Source: Pseudanabaena yagii GIHE-NHR1
Lineage (GTDB): Bacteria > Cyanobacteriota > Cyanobacteriia > Pseudanabaenales > Pseudanabaenaceae
Direction: 5' to 3'
DNA length: 64,000 nt
Assembly: GCF_012863495.1 (NCBI RefSeq)
Contig: NZ_JAAVJL010000006.1
Location: forward strand, 1-64,000
Made by a program: the position numbers and the translations under genes. The notes under the pieces were generated by a model. That model did not search any database. It was not told where the DNA came from and saw only the letters and a program-made list of their open reading frames with translations. Shown here one piece after another: positions 40,297 through 50,221 of the stretch (positions are counted from its first letter, which is position 1; each line of letters begins with the position of its first letter).

Positions 40297-42576
40297 ATGT
40301 GGAACAACCTAAAAAAGCGACTTTGGCAATGGCGAGGTTTTATCATCACCGTTCCTACCACCGCAGGTATTGTACTCGGACTCCGTTTCCTAGGAATGTT
40401 GCAGCCTCTAGAACTAGATGCCTACGATCTGTTCTTTCAATGGCGACCGACCGAAAAGATCGACGAGCACATCGTACTTGTCGCAATTAACGAATCCGAT
40501 ATACAAAAATACAATTCACCGATTTCTGATGCTAATTTAGCCAAACTGCTAAATATAATCAAACAACAACAGCCTCGAGTGATTGGTCTAGATATATACC
40601 GTGATTTGCCCATAGAATCTGGGCATGAAGAACTTGCAGCAGTATTTACATCGACCCCAAATCTAATTGGTATTCGCAAAGTACTTGGCAGTCAAAATGG
40701 AGGTGGTGTACCATCTTCCCCTATTCTCGAAAAACTCAATCAATTAGCAGCTAATGACCTACTTCCCGATGGCGATGGAAAGATCCGTCGCGTTTTGCTA
40801 TCACTGAGAGATAAGCGCGGTAAACCCATTGCTAGTTTGAGTGCAGCTTTAGCTGAGGAATATCTCAAAGCAGAAAAAATCGAAACAAAAGTCCTAGATG
40901 CCAAAATTAAAAAATATCAACTAGGAAAAGCAATAATTGTTCCATTTAAGTCAAATGATGGAGGATATGTTGGCGCAGAAGCAGGGGGATATCAAATATT
41001 AGCAAATTATCGCAATTTTCAGGATGACTTTCAGAGAGTTTCACTAGCAGATGTACTGGAAGAGCGTACTCCTAAAAATATTTTTCGCGATCGCCTAGTT
41101 TTAATAGGAGTTATCGCAGAAAGTAGTGGCGATTATTTCATAACTCCAAACAACAGACCTACCATAGGTCATCCTTTTACACCAACCAGTGGCATAACTA
41201 TCCATGCGAATATTGCCAGTCAATTAATCAGCAGCGCTATAGACGGACGACCGATCATCCAAGTTTGGATAAAAACTGTCGAATGTCTGTGGATTTCCCT
41301 CTGGGCAATTATCGGAGGACTACTATGCTGGAAGAGACGATACACCAGAGTTATATCTGAACAAACCCAGATGCAGCTAACTTGGGAAACCCTAGTAATT
41401 CCAATATTAGGAGGAACACTTATTGCGGGTAGTTATATAGCATTTATATGGGGATGGTGGATTCCTGTAGTACCTTCCTTATTAGCGCTATTCGGTTCAG
41501 CAATAGCGGTGAGCGTCTATACAGCTAGAAGTGCAAATGGAATGCGACAGATCTTTGGACGTTATCTCACCGATGAAGTAGTCGCCAAGCTATTAGAAAC
41601 TCCTGAAGGCTTAAGGTTGGGTGGAGAAAAACGTAAAGTGACAGTACTATTTTCTGACCTGCGAGGATTTTCATCATTATTTGAACGCATCGAACCCGAA
41701 CAAGGTGTAAGAGCCATCTCGCTTTATCTTGATGTCATGACTGAAGTAATTACCAAATATCAAGGCACAATTAATGAATTTGTAGGCGATGGCATCTTTG
41801 TAATGTTTGGCGCACCAATTCAGAGAGAAGACGATACAAAAAGAGCAGTCACCTGTGCGATCGCCATGCAACTAGCAATGACAGAAGTTAATGCCAAACT
41901 AGAAGCCATGCAAATCCCCCCTCTCCACATGGGGATTGGCTTACATACAGGCGAAGTATTAGCAGGCAATATTGGTTCGCAACGCCGCGCAAAGTATACA
42001 GTTATGGGAAGTACCGTTAACCTAGGATCGAGAATTGAATCCTATAGCGTCGGCGGACAAGTCCTAGTTTCCGAAGCAATTCTCCATGAAATTAAAGACA
42101 TTGTTCGCATAGATGCCCAAATGCGCGTTAAGCCCAAGGGATTTAACGAAGCGATCGTCATGTTTGATATCGGAGGGATTAACGATCTAGTTCTACCAGA
42201 AGACAAAGAAACTCTGGTGCAACTAGTTCAACCTATTTCTATAGAATGGAAAATATTAGAGGGGAAGCACGTTAAGACAAAAAAATATACGGGTACTCTA
42301 CACAAACTTTCAGCAAATAACGCAGAAATCAAAAGCGACTTTACTGTTGAGGCTTTAACTAATTTGCAAATTACCTTCATCGATTCCGAACGCGAACTAA
42401 GAATTGATAATATTTATGCCAAAGTCGTAGAAGTTAGTCCTGAAAATAAAAATAGTTTCTGGATTCGCTTTACTGCCGTCCCCTCCGATGTAGCCGAATG
42501 GCTTTACGATCTGCGTCAAACTGCTACAAATTCCAATTCTTATGATGAAACAGATTTAGCTACTGAGTCGAGTTAA
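40297..42576 (+). CDS. CHASE2-domain adenylate/guanylate cyclase
   Basis: This 759-residue protein has an N-terminal membrane segment, an extracytoplasmic CHASE2 sensor (about residues 40-320), further hydrophobic helices (about 325-415) and a class III cyclase domain (about 440-625). The cyclase metal ligands are visible in TVLFSDLRGFSS and NEFVGDGIFVMFG. A C-terminal domain (about 650-745) has the size and look of a PilZ-like beta-barrel, so the output may be tuned by cyclic di-GMP; this is tentative. The gene follows tpsB by 18 bases. CHASE2 proteins frequently accompany CHAT and TPS genes in cyanobacteria. The sensed signal is unknown. Confidence 0.9.
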   Translation: MWNNLKKRLWQWRGFIITVPTTAGIVLGLRFLGMLQPLELDAYDLFFQWRPTEKIDEHIVLVAINESDIQKYNSPISDANLAKLLNIIKQQQPRVIGLDIYRDLPIESGHEELAAVFTSTPNLIGIRKVLGSQNGGGVPSSPILEKLNQLAANDLLPDGDGKIRRVLLSLRDKRGKPIASLSAALAEEYLKAEKIETKVLDAKIKKYQLGKAIIVPFKSNDGGYVGAEAGGYQILANYRNFQDDFQRVSLADVLEERTPKNIFRDRLVLIGVIAESSGDYFITPNNRPTIGHPFTPTSGITIHANIASQLISSAIDGRPIIQVWIKTVECLWISLWAIIGGLLCWKRRYTRVISEQTQMQLTWETLVIPILGGTLIAGSYIAFIWGWWIPVVPSLLALFGSAIAVSVYTARSANGMRQIFGRYLTDEVVAKLLETPEGLRLGGEKRKVTVLFSDLRGFSSLFERIEPEQGVRAISLYLDVMTEVITKYQGTINEFVGDGIFVMFGAPIQREDDTKRAVTCAIAMQLAMTEVNAKLEAMQIPPLHMGIGLHTGEVLAGNIGSQRRAKYTVMGSTVNLGSRIESYSVGGQVLVSEAILHEIKDIVRIDAQMRVKPKGFNEAIVMFDIGGINDLVLPEDKETLVQLVQPISIEWKILEGKHVKTKKYTGTLHKLSANNAEIKSDFTVEALTNLQITFIDSERELRIDNIYAKVVEVSPENKNSFWIRFTAVPSDVAEWLYDLRQTATNSNSYDETDLATESS

Positions 42577-42968
42577 TGAAAATATTATTTCAAGCTTGCC
42601 GAAAATCCTTAGCAGGTGATTTAGAGAAAATTAATTTTGAGGAAAAGCCCGAAACAATGAGCCTGAAATACAACCTATCCGACCTCCCGAGTGGCAGCGA
42701 ATCGAGGCAAAGCCATGTAAATTTTATCGGTGTTAACCTCGAACTATTGCTAGCTGTAGCATGGCATGGCTACGAAAGCGAAGGAAGAGGAGCGATCGTC
42801 ATTGATTTCAGTAAATCAAAAGAATCACAAATCGGCATCAGTCCCTATCAAAAATGGCTGAACTCCGAAAGCTATGGCTGCTACCTAAGCCAAGCCACAG
42901 CCGAGCGCATCGCTAAGGAATCGGGATATCCAAACCCATTTCAAAAGGAAGAGAAGCAAAAGCCCTAA
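42576..42968 (+). CDS. Hypothetical protein overlapping the cyclase gene
   Basis: This 130-residue protein has its ATG overlapping the stop of the cyclase gene (ATGA type overlap). It contains a hydrophobic helix in the middle (VNLELLLAVAWHGYES) and a strand (GAIVIDF), but no named family is recognised. The end runs into a damaged replication-type gene in another frame, so its last residues may not be original. Confidence 0.5.
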   Translation: MKILFQACRKSLAGDLEKINFEEKPETMSLKYNLSDLPSGSESRQSHVNFIGVNLELLLAVAWHGYESEGRGAIVIDFSKSKESQIGISPYQKWLNSESYGCYLSQATAERIAKESGYPNPFQKEEKQKP

Positions 42969-44678
42969 CCACTACAGAGTTAGTATCCAAAACCTTTGCG
43001 AGCTTTTTCCCCTATACGTGGAAATTTATCTACGCCAAAAACATAGATTCGGATAAGCAAACCCGAATGGAAAACCGAAACACGGTATCCCATATCAGGC
43101 AGGCGACTATACGACTATTGGGCAGACCCAGAAATCCTCATCGGCGTAAGATTTGGTAACCAAACTGAATACGCCCTGATCGACATCGACAAAACCAGCC
43201 CCTATCACCCCCACAACAATCATGAAAAATATCAACAAGTCCTCCACGCCCTCGAAGACATCGGACTAGTCAGACCCTTAATCGTCCAAAGCTCGCACAG
43301 CCAAGGACTTCACATCTACTACCCTCTATGGCAAGAAGTACCCAGCTTCGGACTCGCCTGCGCGATCAAAAGCTGCCTGCAAAAAAACAACTGCGAAATC
43401 GCCGCAGGAGTAATCGAAAGCTTCCCCAACACCAAACGATACGAATCCGAATACAACGGACATCGACTACCCCTGCAAACAGGCAGTTACCTCCTAAACA
43501 ATGACCTCCAGATAATTGGCAACGACCTAAATCAATTCGTTGAAACATGGTTAACCGTCCAAGAGCAACAAGACCTAGAACTCTTAAACCAAGCGATCGC
43601 CGAAGCGAAAGCCAACTATCAATCACCCAAAGACAACCGCCGCCCAATTCAATGGCGAGAAGACCTCGAAAAACAAATCGAAGCAGGATGGACAGGAAAA
43701 GGGCAAAGCAACCAACTGCTATACCTGATGGGCAAATACGCCCGAGTCTTCTTAGGATGTGAAGAAATCGAAGCGATCGCCGAATACATCACCAAAACCG
43801 CAAAAGCCGCCGCAGGATTTATCAAATATTGCGGCGACAGCAAGAGACTGCCCCAAAAAGCCAAAGACATCGCCAAATGGTGTCTAAAAAATCACTTTCC
43901 ATGGGGCAGCAAAAACAACGAAACAACCGAAGAAGGAGACAGAGAAGAAATGGCAAACCAAAAAGCCCAAAGACAAGCAGAACGGCACAAGCGCATCCGC
44001 AACGCAGTAGCCGAACTGAAAGCAACAGGAGAAATGCCCGAAACAATCCGAGGGATGGCACAAGCGATCGCCAAAACAGCAAAAGTATCAGTCGAAACCC
44101 TATACGACCACAAAGAGCTATGGCATCCAGAATTCACCGAAACAAAGAAAGAAACGAGTAACAGACCAAACACAGACAATCTCGAACCATCCTCCCCCGC
44201 GATTTCACCAAACATCGAACAAGCTGAAAGCCAGACAGAAAGAGACGTTACAGAAAAAGCCCTATATAAAGCGTTAGCCCGATCTGAAACGCCCCTGCGA
44301 GGGCAAGAATTGCCAAAATTTGCCGACGTTGATTTTCAAGCTTCCACGCAATCGCCAAAGCCACAGCAAAAAAGTAGCGATCCGATGTGGATTGAAACGC
44401 ATGGCAGGCTTAGTCCGCCAAAAGCTGAAATTTCCACAGGAGAGCGCTCTCAAAATCCATCCCCCAAAACAGCCAATGCCGATTGCTTGCGTCTCTATGA
44501 ACCAAGGAAAAATCAACCTGTATCAGGTGTTGAAAGTAGAATTGGCTATCTAAGAGCTTTATTGGAGACTCCAATTTTGCGGAAGGGCAAGTCAGCCTCA
44601 GAACTTGCTAAATTGCAAGCTGAACTCGAACGACTCGAAAGCCATCGGCAAAAGCATTCAAAGCTTGAAGCGATCTAA
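42965..44678 (+). pseudogene. Frameshifted plasmid-replication-type gene
   Basis: Two frames together read as one protein. The first (from about 42965) gives ELVSKTFASFFPYTWKFIYAKN; the second takes over at about 43047-43065 (KPEWKTETRYPIS) and stays open to 44678, more than 500 codons, without an ATG before 43728. A small indel near 43050 explains the break. The content (IGVRFGNQTEYALIDID, later a putative helix-turn-helix in ETIRGMAQAIAKTAKVSVETLYDH) resembles large cyanobacterial proteins tied to plasmid or mobile-element replication. The strikingly GC-richer, CCC/GAA-biased codon use differs from its neighbours, suggesting transfer. Translation from the ATG at 43728 would give only the C-terminal 316 residues. 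Confidence 0.6.
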
Positions 44679-44748
44679 AGATCAGTTATAGTAATTTAGG
44701 ATACAAAAATGAGTTTATTCAGAAATTAAAGAAATCGGAGAAATATCA

Positions 44749-45258
44749 ATGACCATTTCCATGTATCAAGTTGCGGTTCCTTCCCTAGTCCGATCTCTTA
44801 ATAATTTAATTGCAATCCTTGAGAAAGCTTCAGCCCACGCTGAAGCCAAAAAAATTGATCCTGCGGTACTTATTGCCAGTCGTTTGTTTCCCGATATGTT
44901 GCCGTTCAATCGTCAAGTACATATTGCCTCTGATATTGCTAGACGTGGTATTGCGAGATTGGCTGGTGTAGAAGCTCCAGTGATAGAAGATAACGAAACT
45001 ACCTTTGCCGAATTGGGCGATCGCCTTCGGAGTGTAGTTAAATATATTGAGTCTTTCACTCCCGAACAAATTGATGGCTCTGAAGAGAAAGTTATTACTT
45101 TACCTGTGGGTAAGGAGACGATGACTTTTGCAGGACAAGATTATTTACTATTTTTCATTTTGCCAAATGTCTATTTCCATGTAACGACGGCTTATGACAT
45201 TCTCAGACATTGTGGTGTTGAGATTGGTAAGCGGGATTTCTTGGGTGCACCTCGCTAA
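44749..45258 (+). CDS. DUF1993 family protein
   Basis: This 169-residue protein matches the DUF1993 pattern: an opening MYQVAVPSLVRSLNNL helix, a buried FPDMLPFNRQVHIASD segment, and the ending YFHVTTAYDILRHCGVEIGKRDFLG. The fold is a four-helix bundle related to DinB. The function is unknown; histidines at the bundle ends could bind a metal. A ribosome-binding site (GGAG) lies about 14 bases before the ATG. It appears to be transcribed alone. Confidence 0.9.
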   Translation: MTISMYQVAVPSLVRSLNNLIAILEKASAHAEAKKIDPAVLIASRLFPDMLPFNRQVHIASDIARRGIARLAGVEAPVIEDNETTFAELGDRLRSVVKYIESFTPEQIDGSEEKVITLPVGKETMTFAGQDYLLFFILPNVYFHVTTAYDILRHCGVEIGKRDFLGAPR

Positions 45259-45422
45259 TTGCTACTTGGAATACGACTACCTATGCAAATTTCTAGATCG
45301 AGCTGCCGAGCATCCATTTCTCGTGTGTATTGATAGGCAATCGCTAACTCGGCTTTGACATAACTTGGCATACCTGTTGTATTAGGTTGCAAAATGCAAG
45401 CTTTTTTATTTCCTTTCAAGAA

Positions 45423-45469
45423 CCCAAGCAAAGATTGGCGGCGCAAAGCGCCGCCAATCTTTGCTTGGG
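45423..45469. repeat. Perfect 22-bp palindrome with AAA loop
   Basis: The arms at 45423-45444 and 45448-45469 are perfectly complementary. The inner core ATTGGCGGCG is shared, with one change, by the palindrome at 45795-45851, while the outer arms are different sequences. It can end transcription in both directions, but is longer than usual terminators. Confidence 0.85.
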
Positions 45470-45479
45470 CTTTAGCTAT

Positions 45480-45704
45480 TTAGATACTTGAAGACTTTGA
45501 GTGATTTAACTTCCAATGAATATATTCTTCTATCGTTGGGAAATAGTCCATCACTACATCTAGACCACCTGGGCGATCGCTAAGATACGCTTCTAGATAA
45601 TCAGAGTTTTTTTTGCGTGGCAGCTTTCCTGCATCGCGATCTCGTAAGCCTTCTTGATAATGAGCTGCTCTGCTGTGACCCAACATAATACTAACTAACT
45701 CCAA
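45480..45704 (-). CDS. Small hypothetical protein between two palindromes
   Basis: This frame of 74 codons starts at a TTG; the sequence upstream stays open for another 12 codons without an ATG. The text (LGHSRAAHYQEGLRDRDAGKLPRKK, then YFPTIEEYIHWKL) looks like genuine protein. It may be a small conserved gene with a rare start or the tail of a lost longer gene. It lies exactly between the two large palindromes. Confidence 0.45.
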   Translation of the reverse strand: MELVSIMLGHSRAAHYQEGLRDRDAGKLPRKKNSDYLEAYLSDRPGGLDVVMDYFPTIEEYIHWKLNHSKSSSI

Positions 45705-45794
45705 ATATTTAATCGCTAATGCATATGTAAGACGTTCTTATTGTATACAATTTTACAAAATAGAGGATTTTTAGAATAATAACTTTACAAAAGA

Positions 45795-45851
45795 CAAAGA
45801 AGAATCATCTATTGGCGGTGCTTTGCACCGCCAATAGATGATTCTTCTTTG
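45795..45851. repeat. Perfect 27-bp palindrome with TTT loop
   Basis: The arms at 45795-45821 and 45825-45851 pair over 27 bases without a mismatch. The core ATTGGCGGTG is shared with the palindrome at 45423; the outer arms (AAAGAAGAATCATCT) are unrelated to it. Confidence 0.85.
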
Positions 45852-45924
45852 CGAAACTAGAATTTGCAAATTGGAATTTGGACTTCGCGATGCTTTAAGG
45901 GTGACGGTCTATAGGGCGAATCAT

Positions 45925-47132
45925 CAGGGCAACCGCATAAAAAGTCAAAGGTTAAGGAGATGAATAAGATAAGCCAGATCCCAAGCCGCCTTATTACGTT
46001 TCGCCCGCATACTGAACTTAGAAGACTTATCGCGACTTAAGAGATTAAGAGCAAAGTGACGCAGCATCGCCATATTTTCAGGAGAATTATCTTTGCGAAT
46101 ACGGGAAGCATCTTCGTGAAAAGAGACATCTAAAACCCAATGCAATGAATTTTCAATCGACCAATGAGTACGAACAGCCTCAGCAATAACGGTTGCATTG
46201 GAAGGCAAGCTAGAAATGTAGTAGCGATTTTCAGAGGAGACTTTCCCATTGATTCTGCGTTCACTTTGAACTAAGGCAATAGTCTGTAAACCAGCCCATA
46301 GAGGCAATTGAGTCAGGTAATCCAAGTTAGATAAAGTCCAACAACGTCGAATTTCTAAACGCCCATGTCCTTTATCTATGGACTGGCAAAAGTCATGGTC
46401 TACATCCACAAAATCAGTGTTTATAGCTTGCTCAAATAACCACTGCACATCTTCAAATAGTCCTCCCTGATTACCTTTGAGCGCTAAGACATAATCGGCT
46501 CCTTGTTGCACGATTTGGCTAGCTATTTCTTTCTGGCAGCCCATTGCGTCAATCGTCACAATACAACCTTTAATTTCCAGCAGTTTTAATAACTCTGGTA
46601 TGGCGGTGATTTCGTTGGATTTTTCATCGACTTTGCATTGACCTAATATCAACCGATTTGCGCTTGCCCATGCACTCACCATGTGAATTGCGCCTTTGTC
46701 TGCTCCTCGGTCGTAGGATTGTCTCAAGGTTTTGCCATCAATGGCTACTACCTCTCCCTGCAGCGCTTGACTTACTGATTTCACCCAACTGATGAAGCTA
46801 TTTTGCATCTGTTGCGGGTTCACTCGTGCAAACACTCTTGCAAATGTGTCATCACAGGGTATCCCATTCGGTAGTTCAAGAAATGTCCCCAGCCATTCTT
46901 GTTTTGATGCTCCAAATAGCGCTATATCTTCCCAGTTTTCTCCCCCACTTATCACCGCGCAAATTGCGATTACGATTATGTCTAGCAAGTTATGCTCTTT
47001 CCCTCGATTATCTCTCGGGTCTTCTACTCCTTCAAAGTGTCTTAGCAAACTGACTTCGATAGGGTTATTCATTGCTGTTTTTCTTTTGTTATTTTCTCCC
47101 AATTTTATTCACTTTTTTATGCGGTTGCCCTG
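45925..47132 (-). mobile_element. ISAs1-family insertion sequence, complete
   Basis: The 1208-bp element starts CAGGGCAACCGCATAA and ends with the inverted copy. It is flanked by identical ten-base target duplications GGCGAATCAT (45915-45924 and 47133-47142). Intact ends, duplication and transposase indicate a recent insertion. Confidence 0.92.
45945..47102 (-). CDS. ISAs1-family transposase
   Basis: This 385-residue DDE transposase shows the ISAs1 hallmarks: FEGVEDPRDNRGKEHNLLDI at the start, an aspartate in VVAIDGKTLRQS, a second in IVTIDAMGCQKEI, and the glutamate region THWSIENSLHWVLDVSFHED. The frame is intact. It belongs to the element bounded by ten-base duplications and has no link to the neighbouring genes. 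Confidence 0.95.
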   Translation of the reverse strand: MGENNKRKTAMNNPIEVSLLRHFEGVEDPRDNRGKEHNLLDIIVIAICAVISGGENWEDIALFGASKQEWLGTFLELPNGIPCDDTFARVFARVNPQQMQNSFISWVKSVSQALQGEVVAIDGKTLRQSYDRGADKGAIHMVSAWASANRLILGQCKVDEKSNEITAIPELLKLLEIKGCIVTIDAMGCQKEIASQIVQQGADYVLALKGNQGGLFEDVQWLFEQAINTDFVDVDHDFCQSIDKGHGRLEIRRCWTLSNLDYLTQLPLWAGLQTIALVQSERRINGKVSSENRYYISSLPSNATVIAEAVRTHWSIENSLHWVLDVSFHEDASRIRKDNSPENMAMLRHFALNLLSRDKSSKFSMRAKRNKAAWDLAYLIHLLNL

Positions 47133-47253
47133 GGCGAATCATAGAGGAATTCTCTCGGTTCTCCCACTACTTCATATTCAGGATGACTCGCTATCCCTTA
47201 TTTTTTTATTTTCTTTCTCTTTACCGCACTTTCCCAAAGTAGAAAAGCGATCG

Positions 47254-47382
47254 CTAAGCACAGCCATCGAAAGTAGCGATCGCGGGTGAATGTTCTTTGA
47301 TATAGAAATATGAGCCAAAAGCCAATCCCAACAATATAAAAATCGTTGAGAGAATTATCCGAATCCAGCGAATTGTTTTCAT
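47254..47382 (-). CDS. Possible 42-aa single-pass membrane protein
   Basis: The frame begins MKTIRWIRIILSTIF, continues with a hydrophobic helix of about 20 residues, and ends in a short polar tail. It is too short for certainty, but the positive-inside start followed by one membrane span is typical of small membrane proteins. Confidence 0.35.
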   Translation of the reverse strand: MKTIRWIRIILSTIFILLGLAFGSYFYIKEHSPAIATFDGCA

Positions 47383-47429
47383 AAAATTAGTTGGCTGAAA
47401 TTTTAAGTTTACTAAAAGGCGATCGATAT

Positions 47430-47579
47430 ATGATTTATATCAACCCCCGATTCAAACTTGAAATGCAATGGGTTCTGATGAAGCAAAGAATACGCGATCT
47501 CAATACTGTAATGCAACAATTACTCAATCCCCCTGATGCGATTAAGCCCGAAATTAAGTATGGGAACTTGATTAAATGA
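47430..47579 (+). CDS. Small hypothetical protein
   Basis: This protein of 49 residues from the ATG at 47430 (MIYINPRFKLEMQWV) is mostly helical, with a proline-rich end. A start at 47391 would add 13 residues. No family is recognised. It is divergent from the small membrane-protein frame. Confidence 0.3.
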   Translation: MIYINPRFKLEMQWVLMKQRIRDLNTVMQQLLNPPDAIKPEIKYGNLIK

Positions 47580-47647
47580 TGATAGATATGTGAAGGTAGA
47601 CGGGAGATATTGATGATCTGTCCCGTCTATGTTTCGAGCAAGTAGGC

Positions 47648-48631
<984 letters not shown>

Positions 48632-48673
48632 GGTTGGTTTCCTGTTTGCTGGTAATTACTTTACTAACTTACG

Positions 48674-49198
48674 TTAGCCGATGAAATCATTTTTGGGTTT
48701 AAGCTCTAGTTCACGATATATTCTCTTGAAAGGAGTTCCTCGTATTTCTTTTTCGCTAACGATTTGCAAACCTCTACGTTCGTAGAGATACTGCGCGGTG
48801 GCTTCATTCGGATGGTTAGAGGTATAAAGCTTTAGAAATTGTTTGCCCTCTGAACGAGCCTTAGCGATCGCAAAATCTACTAGTTGTCCGCCAATTCCCT
48901 TACCTCGCGCCATAGGAGAAACACAAGTCCAGCCCAGCCAAAGTGAATCATCTTTAGCATTAAGATACTTATAAAGTCCAGTGACTCCTATTACATCTCC
49001 ATCTTCGTTCAGAGCAACCCAATAACGAGCCTCCGCAACACTCGCTAGTCGAAGAATTAGTTTTGGTATCCATCCAGATGACAGGCTTAGTCGGAAAGCT
49101 AAGTCTGCTCTTTCTAGTAATTTTTGATAAGGAAAAACTAGGTTTGCTAATTCAACCGCAGATGAGAGTGTCGAATGAGAAAGCGCTTGAATTTGCAT
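48674..49198 (-). CDS. GNAT-family N-acetyltransferase
   Basis: The best start is the ATG at 49198 (MQIQALSHSTL), giving 174 residues. An upstream start in the same frame would overlap the flavin reductase gene. Acetyl-CoA binding is shown by the SPMARGKGIGGQLVDFAIAKA segment (R/Q-x-x-G-x-G/A motif), followed by LKLYTSNHPNEATAQYLYERRGL, the usual last strand and helix. The substrate is unknown. It lies close behind the flavin reductase gene and ahead of the aldo/keto reductase, and may share their transcript. Confidence 0.88.
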   Translation of the reverse strand: MQIQALSHSTLSSAVELANLVFPYQKLLERADLAFRLSLSSGWIPKLILRLASVAEARYWVALNEDGDVIGVTGLYKYLNAKDDSLWLGWTCVSPMARGKGIGGQLVDFAIAKARSEGKQFLKLYTSNHPNEATAQYLYERRGLQIVSEKEIRGTPFKRIYRELELKPKNDFIG

Positions 49199-49214
49199 AG
49201 AATTTGCTTTGAAC

Positions 49215-49838
49215 TCATTGGTATTTATCTTGTTGCCATTGCTCGTAAGAAATGCGTGGAAGGTCAAACTTATCGGTTGTCCGACAATAGTAGGCAGGGG
49301 AACCCATTCTACCGATGGGCGCAAATCCATCTATATGGTAGCGATCGCCAATGATGCTGTCATCCACATGAAACATCACGACTTCACCGATGATGAGGTT
49401 ATAAGCTCCTAATGGCTGTTGGCTATGCAGTACACATTCTAAACTTGCTTTCGCTTCGGCGATACGGGCTACTTTGACTCGTTTTGATGCGGCTCCATGG
49501 AGTCCAACGGCGGTGAGTTCGCTCTCTTCAGTTGGGAAGTTGGCGGCGGAGATATTCATCGCGTTTAACAAATCTTCTGTGACGAGATTAACGACGAATT
49601 CTCGATTAGCGATAATGTTGGCAGCGGTATCTTTGGGGCTGCCATCGTCTTTGTTACCGATGCTGATAACGAGATACAAGGGATTGCTACCGATCGCGTT
49701 AAAGAAACTGAAGGGGGCGAGGTTGATCACTCCTTCGCTATTTTGAGTGGTCACCCATGCGATCGGGCGCGGAACTACCAGATTGGTTAATAGTTTGTAG
49801 TTGTCTTGCGAGGATGTTGTACTGGGATCTATATGCAT
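49215..49838 (-). CDS. Flavin reductase-like (FMN-binding split barrel) protein
   Basis: This 207-residue protein has the flavin reductase pattern: RPIAWVTTQNSEGVINLAPFSFFN at the start (FMN phosphate and ring contacts), NREFVVNLVTEDL in the middle and GEVVMFHVDD later. The family reduces or carries FMN, usually for oxygenases, and some members are simple FMN-binding proteins. It is the first of three minus-strand genes. No partner oxygenase lies nearby. Confidence 0.9.
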   Translation of the reverse strand: MHIDPSTTSSQDNYKLLTNLVVPRPIAWVTTQNSEGVINLAPFSFFNAIGSNPLYLVISIGNKDDGSPKDTAANIIANREFVVNLVTEDLLNAMNISAANFPTEESELTAVGLHGAASKRVKVARIAEAKASLECVLHSQQPLGAYNLIIGEVVMFHVDDSIIGDRYHIDGFAPIGRMGSPAYYCRTTDKFDLPRISYEQWQQDKYQ

Positions 49839-50048
49839 AGTGAATAGTCAACCTTTTGGTTTCATCATATCGCTTTTAACAGTCTCATCGAATAGCGATC
49901 GCTCTACAAAACTTGACGACGGATTAAAACAGGATTTTAGCTAATAATCACTATTTCGATTGTCAGGAAATTAACACCTTTCACCATTTAGTCTTAAAAT
50001 GCTAGCCTAATACTAGTTTTGCAAATTAATATCTAGACAAATCTAGTT

Positions 50049-50212
50049 ATGACTATGCTTTACAAAATCCCATTATTATTAACTCCACAGTCTGAAGGTT
50101 TTTACGGTGACCTCTCCACTTTTGCCAGATTTAGTTACTGAGGGGGGAATCTATTGATGAGGTTTTGGTCAATGTGAGCCATGCGTTTGAGGCTATTCGA
50201 CTAACAATCTAG
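50049..50212 (+). pseudogene. HicB-like antitoxin remnant
   Basis: Three short frames in order read as a HicB-type antitoxin start: MTMLYKIPLLLTPQSEGFY, then VTSPLLPDLVTEG, then IDEVLVNVSHAFEAI. They are joined by two single-base shifts (near 50105 and 50150). The C-terminal DNA-binding part and any hicA toxin are missing. It lies directly upstream of the large helicase gene. The rest of 49839-50221 holds nothing further I can support. Confidence 0.6.
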
Positions 50213-50221
50213 GTAATTACA

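Noticed and set aside
43366..44516. Long minus-strand frames opposite the replication-type gene
   Set aside because: They are mirror frames of a GC-biased coding sequence; the + strand translation is coherent over 500 codons.
45255..45446. Minus-strand frame of 63 codons beginning in the first palindrome
   Set aside because: The TTG start is in the palindrome loop and the N-terminal residues are encoded by it; the remaining 38 codons are too short to support.
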